Shown here: in pieces, positions 26,654-35,816 of the stretch | Numbering within the stretch: position 1 is the stretch's first letter | Layout of the letters: each line of letters starts with the position of its first letter | NCBI RefSeq assembly: GCF_036346595.1 | Contig: NZ_CP107834.1 | Location: forward strand, 5,518,001 to 5,582,000 | Reading direction: 5' to 3' | DNA length: 64,000 bases | Source of the DNA: Streptomyces sp. NBC_00525 | Lineage (GTDB): Bacteria > Actinomycetota > Actinomycetes > Streptomycetales > Streptomycetaceae | Program-made: the position numbers and the translations under genes | The notes under the pieces: model-generated | What the model was told of the DNA's origin: nothing | What the model saw: the letters and a program-made list of their open reading frames with translations, nothing else | Database searches by the model: none

Positions 26654-28033
26654 TCAGGCCCGGTGTGCCGCGATCAGCCGCTGATACCAGCGGTAGCTGT
26701 CCTTCGGGGTGCGTTCCAGGGTGTCGTAATCGACGCGGATGATCCCGAACCGCTTCGCATATCCCAGCGCCCACTCGAAGTTGTCGAGCAGCGACCACAC
26801 GTAGTAGCCCCGCACATCGACGCCCGCGTCCATCGCGGACCGCAGCGCCGCCAGATGCGTACGCAGGTACTCCACCCGGTCCGCGTCCCGCACCGCGCCG
26901 TCCGGCTCGACGGTGTCGTGCTCCGCCGAGCCGTTCTCCGTGATGTGCACCGGCGGCAGCGCGTCCCCGTAGGTGTCCTTGAGGGCGGTCAGCAGATCGG
27001 TGAAGGACTCCGGCACGACCGGCCAGTCCATCGCCGTGCGCCGCACGTCCGGGTACCGGGTCTCGGCGTACCGGTTGTCGGTGGCGACCCGCAGCGCCGG
27101 GTCGGGCTCACGGTGCGGGGCGTCGGCGACCACGATCGGGCGGTAGTAGTTGATGCCCAGGAAGTCCAGCGGCTGGGAGATCAGCTCCAGGTCGCCCTCG
27201 CGCCGGAAGTCCTGCCCGGTGATCAGCTTGCCCCAGGTCTCCTCCTCGGTGGCCGGGTAGCGGCCCGCGAGGATCGGCTCCGTCCACACCAGGTTGTGCT
27301 GGGTGTCCGCCCGGACCACCGCGGCCCGGTCGGCGTCCGATCCGGTGGCCGGCACATTGCGGTCCAGGTTGAGCGTGATGCCCGCCTCCCGGACGCCCGC
27401 CGCGCGCAGCGCCGTCATCGCCAGGCCGTGGCCGACGAGCAGGTGGTGGGCGGCGGCCAGGGCGCCGCGCCCCTCCTGCGCGCCGGGGGCGTGGCGGCCC
27501 ACGGAGTAGCCGAGGAAGGCGCTGCACCAGGGCTCGTTGAGGGTGATCCAGCGCGGCACCCGGTCGCCCAGGTGCTCGGCGACGATCGCCGTGTACTCGC
27601 CGAACCGCTCGGCCGTCTCCCGTACCCGCCAGCCGCCCCGGTCCTCCAGGGCCTGCGGCAGGTCCCAGTGGTAGAGGGTGGCGGCCGGTTCGATGCCCGC
27701 TTCGAGCAACTCGTCGACGAGCCGGGAGTAGAAGTCGAGGCCCTTCGGGTTCACCGCGCCGGAGCCCTCCGGCAGGATGCGCGACCAGGCGAGGGAGAAG
27801 CGGTACGAGTCGACGCCGAGATCGCGCAGCAGCGCCACGTCCTCCCGGTAGCGGTGGTAGTGGTCGCAGGCCACGTCGCCCGTGTCGCCGCCGTCCGTGC
27901 GGCCGGGCGTGTGGCTGTAGGTGTCCCAGATGGACGGGCCGCGGCCGTCCTCCCGCACGGCGCCCTCGATCTGGTACGAGGCCGTGGCCGCGCCGAACAC
28001 GAAACCGGGCGGAAAGACCGGGAACTCACTCAT
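26654..28033 (-). CDS. GH1 beta-glucosidase
   Basis: A 459-residue glycoside hydrolase family 1 enzyme of normal length with no signal peptide, so intracellular. It begins with the family hallmark FPPGFVFGAATASYQIEG. Acid/base Glu167 lies in TLNEP and nucleophile Glu366 in ITENG. It should remove non-reducing beta-glucosyl residues from imported oligosaccharides. It is the last gene of a binding-protein/permease/permease/hydrolase operon, starting 13 bp after the permease stop. That layout matches cebEFG-bglC of Streptomyces, but the divergent alpha-xylosidase suggests a xylosylated glucan fragment rather than plain cellobiose. Confidence 0.93.
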   Translation of the reverse strand: MSEFPVFPPGFVFGAATASYQIEGAVREDGRGPSIWDTYSHTPGRTDGGDTGDVACDHYHRYREDVALLRDLGVDSYRFSLAWSRILPEGSGAVNPKGLDFYSRLVDELLEAGIEPAATLYHWDLPQALEDRGGWRVRETAERFGEYTAIVAEHLGDRVPRWITLNEPWCSAFLGYSVGRHAPGAQEGRGALAAAHHLLVGHGLAMTALRAAGVREAGITLNLDRNVPATGSDADRAAVVRADTQHNLVWTEPILAGRYPATEEETWGKLITGQDFRREGDLELISQPLDFLGINYYRPIVVADAPHREPDPALRVATDNRYAETRYPDVRRTAMDWPVVPESFTDLLTALKDTYGDALPPVHITENGSAEHDTVEPDGAVRDADRVEYLRTHLAALRSAMDAGVDVRGYYVWSLLDNFEWALGYAKRFGIIRVDYDTLERTPKDSYRWYQRLIAAHRA

Positions 28034-28046
28034 GGATGCGATGCCC

Positions 28047-28907
28047 TTACTTGACCGAGCCGCCGGTGATCCCGGCGGCGATGTATTTCTGCGAGAGCAC
28101 GAGCAGGACGGCCGCCGGGATCGCGGACAGCACGGACGCCGCCATCACCGAACCCCAGTCGCCGACATGCGCGCCGATGTACTGGTAGATGCCGAGCGTG
28201 ATCGGCTTGACGTCGTCCGTGGTGTTCAGCGTCAGGGCGAACATGAAGTCGCTCCACGCGTACAGGAACGCGAACAGCCCGGCGGTGATCAGCGAGTTCC
28301 GGCTCATCGGCAGCACGACCCGGACGAAGGTGCGCAGCCGCCCGGCGCCGTCCACCTCGGCCGCCTCGATCACCTCGCGCGGGATGGCGACCATGAACGA
28401 CCGCATCAGGACGATCGCGAACGGGATGCCCAGCGAGGCGTCGGCCAGCATCAGCCCGGCGTAGGAGTTGACCAGGCCGAGGTCCACGTAGGCGCTGTAC
28501 AGGGCGTTGGCGATGACGATGCCCGGAACCATCTGGGTGATCAGGGTGCCGAAGACGATGCTCTTGCTGCCCCGGAGCCCGAACTGCGCCAGCCCGTACG
28601 CGGCGGGCGCCGAGATCGCCAGGCAGATGGCGACCGCGCCGAGCGCCACCGCCAGTGAGGTCAGCAGGTTGCCGCCCTGGTCGCTGAGCGCCGAGCGGAA
28701 GCCCGACAGGTCCAGGCCGTGCGGGATGGGATCGACCTCCAGCAGTCCGGAATCGGGCTGCAGCGCGGTGTTCACCATCCAGTACAGCGGGAACAGCATC
28801 ACGCACAGCACCAGGATGCCGAAGACCATGGCGCCCCAGCGCCGCTTCGGCCGGCCGGTGAGTTGCGTGGGAGCGGGGGTACGCACGGTGTCCGCCATGC
28901 CGGTCAC
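28047..28907 (-). CDS. Sugar ABC transporter permease (MalG/CebG type)
   Basis: A 286-residue inner-membrane permease with six predicted helices. The first is near residues 27-49 (MVFGILVLCVMLFPLYWMVN). The binding-protein-dependent transport motif EAAEVDGAGRLRTFVRVVLP matches the EAAxxDGA-x8-I-x-LP loop that contacts the ATPase. The C-terminal end SQKYIAAGITGGSVK is typical of MalG-like subunits. It overlaps the upstream permease gene by 4 bp. No ATPase gene is in the operon, so it probably uses the shared MsiK-type ATPase encoded elsewhere, as is known for Streptomyces sugar importers. Confidence 0.92.
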   Translation of the reverse strand: MTGMADTVRTPAPTQLTGRPKRRWGAMVFGILVLCVMLFPLYWMVNTALQPDSGLLEVDPIPHGLDLSGFRSALSDQGGNLLTSLAVALGAVAICLAISAPAAYGLAQFGLRGSKSIVFGTLITQMVPGIVIANALYSAYVDLGLVNSYAGLMLADASLGIPFAIVLMRSFMVAIPREVIEAAEVDGAGRLRTFVRVVLPMSRNSLITAGLFAFLYAWSDFMFALTLNTTDDVKPITLGIYQYIGAHVGDWGSVMAASVLSAIPAAVLLVLSQKYIAAGITGGSVK

Positions 28908-29863
28908 TTCCCCTCGTTGCGGTTGGCCCGCAGGTAGAACACCGCGAAGACGGCGGAGATCAGGATCAGGATGTTGCCGACCACGGCACCGGCCCCGAAG
29001 TCCAGCTGGACGAAGGAGTTCTGGTACGTGAGGGTGCCGAGGGTCTGGGTGGAGTCTGCGGGTCCGCCGTCGGTGAGCGCGAGGATCAGATCGAGGATCT
29101 TCACCGTGGACATGAAGCCCAGCACCAGCACCACCGTGATCACCGGCCGCAGCATCGGCAGCGTGATCGAGCGGAAGGTGCGCCAGGCGGACGCGCCGTC
29201 CAGCGAGGCGGCCTCGTACAGCTCCTTGGGGACCTCCTGGAGCCCGCCGTAGAGGATCACCATGTTGAACGGGATGCCGATCCAGATGTTCACCAGGATC
29301 ACCGAGGTCAGCGCCATGCTCGTGCTGGTCAGCCAGGGGGTGTCACCGCCGAGACCGATGGTGCCCAGGAACGAGTTGAGGACGCCGGTGTCCTGGTCGA
29401 GGATGCGCCGCCAGACGACACCGGAGACCACCATCGGCACCAGCCACGGCAGCAGGATCAGCGACCGCAGCACCCCGTTGAGCGGGAAGCGCCGGTTGAA
29501 GAACACCGCCAGGGCCAGACCGATGCCGAACTGTCCGATCAGCGAGCCGATGGTGAACAGGATTGTGTGCCACAGGGCCTTCCCGAACAGCTCGTCGTTG
29601 AAGACCTTGCTCCAGTTGTCCGTCCCGTTGAACGGCGACTCGCCCGTGAAGAACGTGGACGGCGAGTAGTCCTGGAAGCTCATCACGATGTTCCGGACGA
29701 GCGGATAGCCGAAGAACAGCGCCATGAAGATCACGGCGGGGGCGATGAAGCCCCACTGGGCGAGCCGTCGTCGGCGGCGGATGCGGGCGGGGTTCGGCGG
29801 CTTCGGGGCCTTCTTCGCGGCGGGCGCCGGGCCCGCGCCCGCGGAGGCGGTGGTGGTCGACAT
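28904..29863 (-). CDS. Sugar ABC transporter permease (MalF/CebF type)
   Basis: A 319-residue permease with a long basic, Ala/Pro-rich cytoplasmic N-terminus, then helices starting near WGFIAPAVIFMALFFGYPLV. The cytoplasmic EAA loop reads YEAASLDGASAWRTFRSITL. It partners the next permease through a 4-bp gene overlap, forming the heterodimeric channel. Twelve base pairs separate it from the binding-protein gene, so all four genes are one transcription unit. Confidence 0.92.
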   Translation of the reverse strand: MSTTTASAGAGPAPAAKKAPKPPNPARIRRRRRLAQWGFIAPAVIFMALFFGYPLVRNIVMSFQDYSPSTFFTGESPFNGTDNWSKVFNDELFGKALWHTILFTIGSLIGQFGIGLALAVFFNRRFPLNGVLRSLILLPWLVPMVVSGVVWRRILDQDTGVLNSFLGTIGLGGDTPWLTSTSMALTSVILVNIWIGIPFNMVILYGGLQEVPKELYEAASLDGASAWRTFRSITLPMLRPVITVVLVLGFMSTVKILDLILALTDGGPADSTQTLGTLTYQNSFVQLDFGAGAVVGNILILISAVFAVFYLRANRNEGK

Positions 29864-29875
29864 GGTTCGGATACC

Positions 29876-31105
29876 TCAGTTCCCGCTCGTCGCGCGCTTC
29901 TGGGCGCGGTTGAGGGCGGCCTCGCTCGACTCGCCGGTCAGGGCGGACTGGAACGCGCTCTGCAGCGCGAGGGAGACGGACGACCAGCGCGCGCCGAGCT
30001 TGGCCGTACGGGACCGGGCTGTGGCGACCTGGTCGGCCAGGGCGTCCAGCTCCGGCACCTTCGTCCGCCACACGGCGGCGGCCTTCTCGTTGGCCGGGAC
30101 CATCCAGCTGTTCAGCGCGTAGGTGATCTGCTCCTGCTCGCCGGACATGCAGCCGATGATCTCGGCGGCCTTCTTCTCGCGCTTCTCGTCGCCGGTGTTG
30201 GGCACGGTGAGTACACCGCCGCCCAGCGGGCCCACCGAGTCGTCGCCGGCCTCCGGGACCGGGATCTCGGCGATGCCCCAGTTCAGGCCCTTCCTGGAGT
30301 TCAGGGTCTCCACCTGCCAGGGGCCGTTGATCATCATCGCGGCGTTGCCGGCCATGAACTGGTCGTTCACATCGGCCTGGGTCCAGTTGACCGTCGACTT
30401 GGACAGCGAGCCGTCCGCCAGCAGGCTCTTCCAGTAGTCCAGCGCCCCGACCACCTCGGGGCTGTCGAGCTTCGTCTCGTCGCCGCCGTTGGACCACATG
30501 AAGGGGGTGAACTGGAAGACGCCGTCCTCCGCGCCGCCCGCGCTGAGCGCGATCCCGTACTGCCGGCCGTGCGTGAGCTTCTTCGCGGTCTCCCGCATCT
30601 CGTCCCAGGTGGTGGGGACCTCCAGCCCGGCCTTGTCGAGCGTGTCCTTGTTGTAGAAGAGGGCCAGCGTGTTCACGGTGCGCGCGGCCCCGTAGTAGGT
30701 GCCCTCGTAGGAGCCGAAGTCCACGATGCCGCCGGGGATGTCCTTCGTGCTCAGCCCGAGGTCCTTCAGCGGGATCAGCCCGCCGGCCTCGGCGAACGTC
30801 GGCATCTCGGAGGCGTCCAGCTGGAGCACGTCCGGCAGCGACTTGGAGGACGCCATCCGCAGGGCCTTGGTCATCACCTGCGAGGCCGGAACGCTCTGCT
30901 GCTCGATGGTCACCCCGAGCCGCTCACTGCACCGGGCCAGCGTCTGGGCGTCCCAGCGGTGGTAGGACTCGTCGGTCGACGAGTTCAGCACGGTGTAGAC
31001 GTCCGGGTCCCGCTGCTGGCCGCAGCCCGTCAGGACCGCACCGCCGATCAGCGCGGACACGACGGTGAGCGGGACGGCGACCCGAGGGGTGAAGCGGTTC
31101 GACAT
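29876..31105 (-). CDS. Sugar ABC transporter substrate-binding lipoprotein
   Basis: A 409-residue extracellular solute-binding protein (family 1). The N-terminus has a basic region, a hydrophobic core and a lipobox (VLTGCGQQ), so Cys28 should be lipidated and the protein membrane-anchored. The body shows the usual hinge and lobe motifs, including ALFYNKDTLDKAGLEVPTTW and AAMMINGPWQVE. As first gene of the importer-GH1 operon, it defines the transported sugar. Position and the alpha-xylosidase next door suggest a xyloglucan-derived oligosaccharide, but binding specificity cannot be read here. It is distinct from the ngcE and xylF products further right. Confidence 0.9.
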   Translation of the reverse strand: MSNRFTPRVAVPLTVVSALIGGAVLTGCGQQRDPDVYTVLNSSTDESYHRWDAQTLARCSERLGVTIEQQSVPASQVMTKALRMASSKSLPDVLQLDASEMPTFAEAGGLIPLKDLGLSTKDIPGGIVDFGSYEGTYYGAARTVNTLALFYNKDTLDKAGLEVPTTWDEMRETAKKLTHGRQYGIALSAGGAEDGVFQFTPFMWSNGGDETKLDSPEVVGALDYWKSLLADGSLSKSTVNWTQADVNDQFMAGNAAMMINGPWQVETLNSRKGLNWGIAEIPVPEAGDDSVGPLGGGVLTVPNTGDEKREKKAAEIIGCMSGEQEQITYALNSWMVPANEKAAAVWRTKVPELDALADQVATARSRTAKLGARWSSVSLALQSAFQSALTGESSEAALNRAQKRATSGN

Positions 31106-31213
31106 TCTGCTGCCTCTTGTCGGCGGGGCCCGGACGGCTGCGCTGCCGTCCGACCGATTTGTTTGCTGCCAGTACTAATACGTCATGTGGCCCGGCGTTT
31201 CTAGACCGTCCTG

Positions 31214-31229
31214 GTGACGTGCACGTCAC
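31214..31229. promoter_or_regulatory. 16-bp perfect palindrome in the divergent sugar promoter region
   Basis: GTGACGTGCACGTCAC is fully self-complementary. It lies 109 bp upstream of the binding-protein ATG (- strand) and 143 bp upstream of the alpha-xylosidase ATG (+ strand), so it could control either or both. The cognate regulator is not evident in the window. Confidence 0.5.
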
Positions 31230-31304
31230 ACTGGGACAACGCGCCCGCTCAGCGGGGGTCTCCCGGTCCGCGATCCAGCGGATTCATAGGTTCCGCAAGG
31301 CAAA

Positions 31305-31318
31305 TCGAAGCGCTTCGA
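31305..31318. promoter_or_regulatory. LacI-family-type operator candidate upstream of the alpha-xylosidase gene
   Basis: TCGAAGCGCTTCGA is a perfect 14-bp palindrome with the central CG and AAGCGCTT core typical of LacI/GalR operators. It is followed at 31336 by a possible -10 (TACGAT), so a bound repressor would block transcription of the gene starting at 31372. No LacI-family gene is present in the window. Confidence 0.55.
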
Positions 31319-31371
31319 AAAACATTTGTTTTGTGTACGATCAAATCAGGACCCACAGGAACGGACCCCCC

Positions 31372-33624
31372 ATGAAGTTCACCGACGGCTTCTGGCAGAT
31401 GCGAGACGGTGTCCACGCCTCGTACGCCACCGAACTCCGCGACCTCCGCCTCGACACCGACCGTCTCACCGCCTACGCCGCGGTCCAGCGCGTGACGCGG
31501 CGCGGGGACACCCTCAACGCGCCCCTGATCACCGTGGAGGCCCACGCCCCCGCCGAGGGCGTCATCGGTGTCCGGATCACCCATCTGGCGGGCAGGCGCC
31601 ACCCCGGCCCGGACTTCGCGCTGCCCGGCGCCACCGGAGACGCCTCCGCCGCCACCCGTGAGAACGCCGGCGCCGCCGAGCTGACCAGCGGCGGGCTCAC
31701 GCTCCGGCTGCCCACCTCCGGCGCCTTCGGCCTGGAGTTCCGCGACGCGGACGGCCGGCTGCTCACCGCCGCCGGGCGCAAGGGGACGGCCTTCGCCACC
31801 ACCGGTGACGGCGCCCACCACATGTTCGCCCAGCTCGCGCTCGGCGTCGGGGAGAACGTCTACGGGCTCGGCGAGCGGTTCACCCCGTACGTCAAGAACG
31901 GCCAGACCGTCGACATGTGGCAGGCGGACGGCGGCACCAGCAGCGAGCAGGCGTACAAGAACGTCCCGTTCTACCTCTCCTCGCGCGGCTACGGCGTCTT
32001 CGTCAACCACCCCGGCCGGGTCTCCTTCGAGGTCGGCTCCGAGGCGGTCGGCCAGGTCCAGTTCAGCGTCGAGGACCAGACCCTGGAGTACTACGTCGTC
32101 GCCGGGCCCACCCCCAAGGAGGTGCTGGCCCGCTACACCGCGCTCACCGGCCGCCCGGCCCTGCCCCCGGCCTGGTCCTTCGGCCTCTGGCTCACCACCT
32201 CGTTCACCACCTCCTACGACGAGGCCACCGTCACCTCGTTCGTGGACGGCATGGCCGAGCGCGGCATCCCGCTCTCCGTCTTCCACTTCGACTGCTTCTG
32301 GATGCGCGAGTACCAGTGGTGCGACTTCGAGTGGGACCCGGCCGTCTTCCCCGACCCGGCGGGCATGATCGCCCGGCTCAAGGCCAAGGGCCTGCGGATC
32401 TGCGTCTGGATCAACCCGTACATCGCGCAGAAGAGCCCCCTGTACGAGGAGGGCGCGGCGCGCGGCTACTTCGTCCGCACCCCCGGGGGCGACATCTGGC
32501 AGTGGGACAAGTGGCAGGCCGGCATGGCCCTGGTCGACTTCACCAACCCGGAGGCCACCGCCTGGTTCCAGGGCAAGCTCCGTACGCTGCTCGGACAGGG
32601 CGTGGACGGCTTCAAGACCGACTTCGGCGAGCGCATCCCCACCGATGTCGTCTGGCACGACGGCTCCGACCCGGAGCGCATGCACAACTACTACACGCAC
32701 CTGTACAACAAGGCCGTCTTCGAACTCCTGGAGAAGGAACGCGGCCGGGGCGAGGCCGTCCTGTTCGCCCGCTCCGCCACGGCCGGCGGCCAGCAGTACC
32801 CCGTCCACTGGGGCGGCGACTGCTGGTCCTCCTTCGAGGCGATGGCGGAGTCCCTGCGCGGCGGCCTGTCCCTCTCGCTCTCCGGCTTCGGCTTCTGGAG
32901 CCATGACATCGGCGGCTTCGAGGGCACCCCCGACCCGGCCGTCTTCAAGCGCTGGCTCGCCTTCGGACTGCTCTCCTCGCACAGCAGGCTGCACGGCTCC
33001 TCGTCGTACCGGGTGCCGTGGGAGTTCGGCGATGAGGCGGTGGACGTCGCCCGCCGCTTCACGGAGCTCAAGCACCGGCTGATGCCCTACCTGTACGGGG
33101 CGGCCGTCGAGGCCCACCGCACCGGCGTCCCGGTCATGCGGCCCATGCTCCTGGAGTTCCCGGACGACCCGGCCGCCCGCACCGCCGACCGGCAGTACAT
33201 GCTCGGCCCGGACCTGCTGGTCGCCCCGGTCTTCAGCGAGGACGGCGAGGTCGAGTACTACGTCCCCGAGGGCACCTGGACCCACCTGCTGACCGGCGAA
33301 ACCGTCACCGGCCCAGCCTGGCACCGGGACACCCACGGCTTCGACAGCCTGCCGCTGCTCGTCCGCCCCGGCGCGGTCCTCCCGCTCGGCGCGGACACCT
33401 CACGCCCCGACGCCGACTGGACCGACGGGCTGGAACTGCGCGCGTACGCCCCCGAGGGCACCGGCGACTTCACCCGCACGGTGACGGTCCCCGACCTCAC
33501 GGGCGCCCCCGCCGCCACCTACCGGGTGGTCCACGAGGCCGGCACGCTCCACGTCACCAGTGACACGGACCGGCCGCACCGGGCGGTGGCCGTCACGCCC
33601 GGCGCGCCCGCTCCCGCGATCTGA
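31372..33624 (+). CDS. yicI: GH31 alpha-xylosidase, YicI type
   Basis: A 750-residue family 31 glycosidase. I chose ATG 31372 (MKFTDGFWQM) because this is the conserved YicI-like N-terminus; the open frame upstream encodes nothing recognisable. The nucleophile is Asp417 in GFKTDFGERIP and the acid/base is Asp483 in HWGGDCW. These sit one residue from the known YicI positions 416 and 482, and the KTDFGE motif is diagnostic of alpha-xylosidases over alpha-glucosidases. It has no signal peptide and should release xylose from isoprimeverose or xyloglucan oligosaccharides in the cytoplasm. It diverges from the importer-GH1 operon across a 266-bp promoter region. Its 3' end overlaps the convergent hydrolase gene by 32 bp. 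Confidence 0.92.
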   Translation: MKFTDGFWQMRDGVHASYATELRDLRLDTDRLTAYAAVQRVTRRGDTLNAPLITVEAHAPAEGVIGVRITHLAGRRHPGPDFALPGATGDASAATRENAGAAELTSGGLTLRLPTSGAFGLEFRDADGRLLTAAGRKGTAFATTGDGAHHMFAQLALGVGENVYGLGERFTPYVKNGQTVDMWQADGGTSSEQAYKNVPFYLSSRGYGVFVNHPGRVSFEVGSEAVGQVQFSVEDQTLEYYVVAGPTPKEVLARYTALTGRPALPPAWSFGLWLTTSFTTSYDEATVTSFVDGMAERGIPLSVFHFDCFWMREYQWCDFEWDPAVFPDPAGMIARLKAKGLRICVWINPYIAQKSPLYEEGAARGYFVRTPGGDIWQWDKWQAGMALVDFTNPEATAWFQGKLRTLLGQGVDGFKTDFGERIPTDVVWHDGSDPERMHNYYTHLYNKAVFELLEKERGRGEAVLFARSATAGGQQYPVHWGGDCWSSFEAMAESLRGGLSLSLSGFGFWSHDIGGFEGTPDPAVFKRWLAFGLLSSHSRLHGSSSYRVPWEFGDEAVDVARRFTELKHRLMPYLYGAAVEAHRTGVPVMRPMLLEFPDDPAARTADRQYMLGPDLLVAPVFSEDGEVEYYVPEGTWTHLLTGETVTGPAWHRDTHGFDSLPLLVRPGAVLPLGADTSRPDADWTDGLELRAYAPEGTGDFTRTVTVPDLTGAPAATYRVVHEAGTLHVTSDTDRPHRAVAVTPGAPAPAI

Positions 33625-34765
33625 CCCAGGCGGTGAACGCCTCGACCGCGTCCACCACCGCTTCGAACCGCGGCGAGTGGTACAGGTCGAAGGCATGGTG
33701 GCCGCCCCGCAGCTCGGCGTACACGACCGGGTTCGCGGAGGCGGCCCGCAGCCCCTCGACCACCTCCCGGATGCCGGCCACCGGCACCAGCGGGTCCAGA
33801 TCGCCGTGCGCGACGAACATCGGGGGCGCGTCCGGCCGGGCGTGGCCCAGCGGCGACGACTCGGGGCCCTGGTCCCAGTACGAGCCCAGGAAGCCGTTGA
33901 GGACGACGACCCCGCTGACCGAGGTGTCGGCGTCCTCGAACCCCGGCTGGAACGCGGGGTCACCGGCGGTCAGCGCGGCGATCGAGCCCATGTGGCCGCC
34001 CGCCGAACTGCCCGCGACGAACACGGTCGAGGCGTCCGCCCCGTACTCGTGGGCGTGTTCCCGCGCCCAGGCGATCACCCTCTTCAGGTCGATCATGTGC
34101 TCCGGGTGCCGCACCTGCGGCTTCAGCCGGTAGTTGGCGCTGATGGTGACCCACCCCCGGCTCGCCAGCCGGTGCAGCAGCGGGAGCGACTGGCTGTTCT
34201 TGTGGCCGCCGCTGTAGTGGCCGCCGTGCATGTGGATCAGCACCGGCCCGCCCTGCGGCCGGGCGCGGTGGTGGTACACGTCCAGCAGATTGCGGCGCCC
34301 CGCGTCCCCGTACGACAGGTTCGCCACCCGCCGCACGCTCCGGTGGCGCCGCAGGATCGGCAGGAACACGACGTGCGGCCACGGCGGCCGGCGGCGCAGC
34401 CCCCGGGCGAGATCCGCGTCGATCGAGGCGCGCCAGCCCTGGCCCAGCTCCTTCGTCATCGCCCGCTCGATCCGCTCCCGCTCGCCCGACGCGCGGCGGG
34501 CGACGACCACGAGGCCGGGCACGGTCGCGGCGGCCAGCGCGACGATCGCCCAGGCGCCCGGCGAGTCCCGGACGTCGTCCTGGGCGAAGGCCATCGCCGT
34601 GGGGACCAGCAGCATCCAGAAGAGGACGGCGTACGGCAGCTCGTTGGCGGCCAGGCCGAAGAAGTAGGAGGGGCGGCCCAGCGGGCGCTCCCAGGGCACC
34701 GGCCACAGCGCGCACAGCGTTCCGATCGCTGCGACGGCGACGGGGATCAGATATCCGACGGGCAC
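33593..34765 (-). CDS. Membrane-anchored alpha/beta hydrolase (esterase/HSL-like)
   Basis: About 390 residues from GTG 34765, chosen for a GGGAGG site just upstream; the frame stays open further upstream without plausible coding. The N-terminal third has three hydrophobic segments (VGYLIPVAVAAIGTLCAL, then two near residues 35-60 and 70-90), predicting a membrane anchor. A catalytic domain follows with oxyanion HMHGGHYSGG, nucleophile elbow AGSSAGGHMG, acid HGDLDPLVP and catalytic His in RGGHHAFDLY. This is the arrangement of BD-FAE/HSL-type carboxylesterases. The substrate is unknown. It is divergent from the LysR gene 151 bp away, a common regulator-target layout, and its 3' end overlaps the alpha-xylosidase gene on the opposite strand. 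Confidence 0.85.
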   Translation of the reverse strand: MPVGYLIPVAVAAIGTLCALWPVPWERPLGRPSYFFGLAANELPYAVLFWMLLVPTAMAFAQDDVRDSPGAWAIVALAAATVPGLVVVARRASGERERIERAMTKELGQGWRASIDADLARGLRRRPPWPHVVFLPILRRHRSVRRVANLSYGDAGRRNLLDVYHHRARPQGGPVLIHMHGGHYSGGHKNSQSLPLLHRLASRGWVTISANYRLKPQVRHPEHMIDLKRVIAWAREHAHEYGADASTVFVAGSSAGGHMGSIAALTAGDPAFQPGFEDADTSVSGVVVLNGFLGSYWDQGPESSPLGHARPDAPPMFVAHGDLDPLVPVAGIREVVEGLRAASANPVVYAELRGGHHAFDLYHSPRFEAVVDAVEAFTAWVRSRERARRA

Positions 34766-34916
34766 GGCACCTCCCAGGGACGGCAGCCGGTACTGCCCGC
34801 TCGCCCACCCCCGGCCGGAGGTGGCCCGACCAGTCTTCCCCGGCGCGCCCCGGTCATCAACGACCGTCCTGGTAACGTCCTTTGACTCTGGGCTAAAGAA
34901 TCCGGGGGCCGCGCGC

Positions 34917-35816
34917 GTGGAGATGCGGGAGATAGAGATCTTCCTGACCCTGGCGGAGGAGCTGCACTTCAGCCGCACCGCCGAACGGCTGGGCGTGAGC
35001 CCCGGCCGGGTCAGCCAGTCGGTCAAGAAACAGGAACGGCTCATCGGCGGACCGCTGTTCGACCGCACCACCCGCACCGTGCGCCTCTCGCCCCTCGGCG
35101 AACAGCTGTACCAGGCCCTCGAACGCGGACACCGGCAGATCACCGAGGGCATCGAGGCGGCCAGGGCCACCGCCCGGGGCACCAGGGGCACCCTGACCCT
35201 CGGCACCATGGGCCCGTACTCCCTCCAGATCGAGAGGACGCTGGAGCTGTTCCGCGCCCGCCACCCCGACGCCCGCGTCCGGCACCGCGAGATCCAGCCC
35301 GCCTCGCCCCTGGACCTGCTCCTGTCCGGCGACGTGGACCTGGTGTACGTGTGGCTGCCGGTCGAGGAGCCCGGACTGACCGTCGTCCCGACCGCGCACG
35401 TCTCCGAGCTGCTCCTCATGGTCGGCGCCGGGCACCCCTTCGCCCGGCGGGAGGCCGTCTGCCTGGAGGACTTCGGCGACTGCGCCGTGGTCGAGGGCGG
35501 CTCGATCCCCTCCACCATGGAGGAGGCCCTGAACCCCCGCCGCACCCCGTCCGGCCGCCCGGTGCCCCGGGGGCCGCGCGTCACCACCTGGCAGGAGGCG
35601 CTCAGCGTGGTCGCCTCGGGCCAGGCGGTCGCCGCCGTCCCGGCCGAGACGCCCCGCTTCTACGCCTGGCCGAGCCTGGTCTACCTCCCCATCCGCGACG
35701 CGCCGCCCTGCCGCTGGGCCCTCGCCTGGCGCACCGCGGCCGCCACCCCGCTCATCCGCGCCTACGCCGAGGCGTCGGCCGACGCCGACCGCTTCCGCGA
35801 CGACCCCCGCGCGTAG
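34917..35816 (+). CDS. LysR-family transcriptional regulator
   Basis: About 299 residues. The start is GTG 34917 or ATG 34923; no strong ribosome site decides between them. Residues 1-60 hold the family winged helix (IFLTLAEELHFSRTAERLGV...VSQSVKKQE, then LFDRTTRTVRLSPLGEQL). Residues 90-290 form the periplasmic-binding-like effector domain. It should bind the spacer shared with the divergent hydrolase gene and respond to a small molecule that cannot be inferred. The extreme 3' end (DDPRA-stop) is the first unit of a 33-bp tandem repeat that continues beyond the stop. Confidence 0.9.
   Translation: MEMREIEIFLTLAEELHFSRTAERLGVSPGRVSQSVKKQERLIGGPLFDRTTRTVRLSPLGEQLYQALERGHRQITEGIEAARATARGTRGTLTLGTMGPYSLQIERTLELFRARHPDARVRHREIQPASPLDLLLSGDVDLVYVWLPVEEPGLTVVPTAHVSELLLMVGAGHPFARREAVCLEDFGDCAVVEGGSIPSTMEEALNPRRTPSGRPVPRGPRVTTWQEALSVVASGQAVAAVPAETPRFYAWPSLVYLPIRDAPPCRWALAWRTAAATPLIRAYAEASADADRFRDDPRA

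Noticed and set aside
24570..26742. Open + strand frames across the FG-GAP genes
   Set aside because: The - strand frames have signal peptides, paired GTG starts with GGAG, and repeated propeller motifs; the + frames are Val/Ala-rich shadows.
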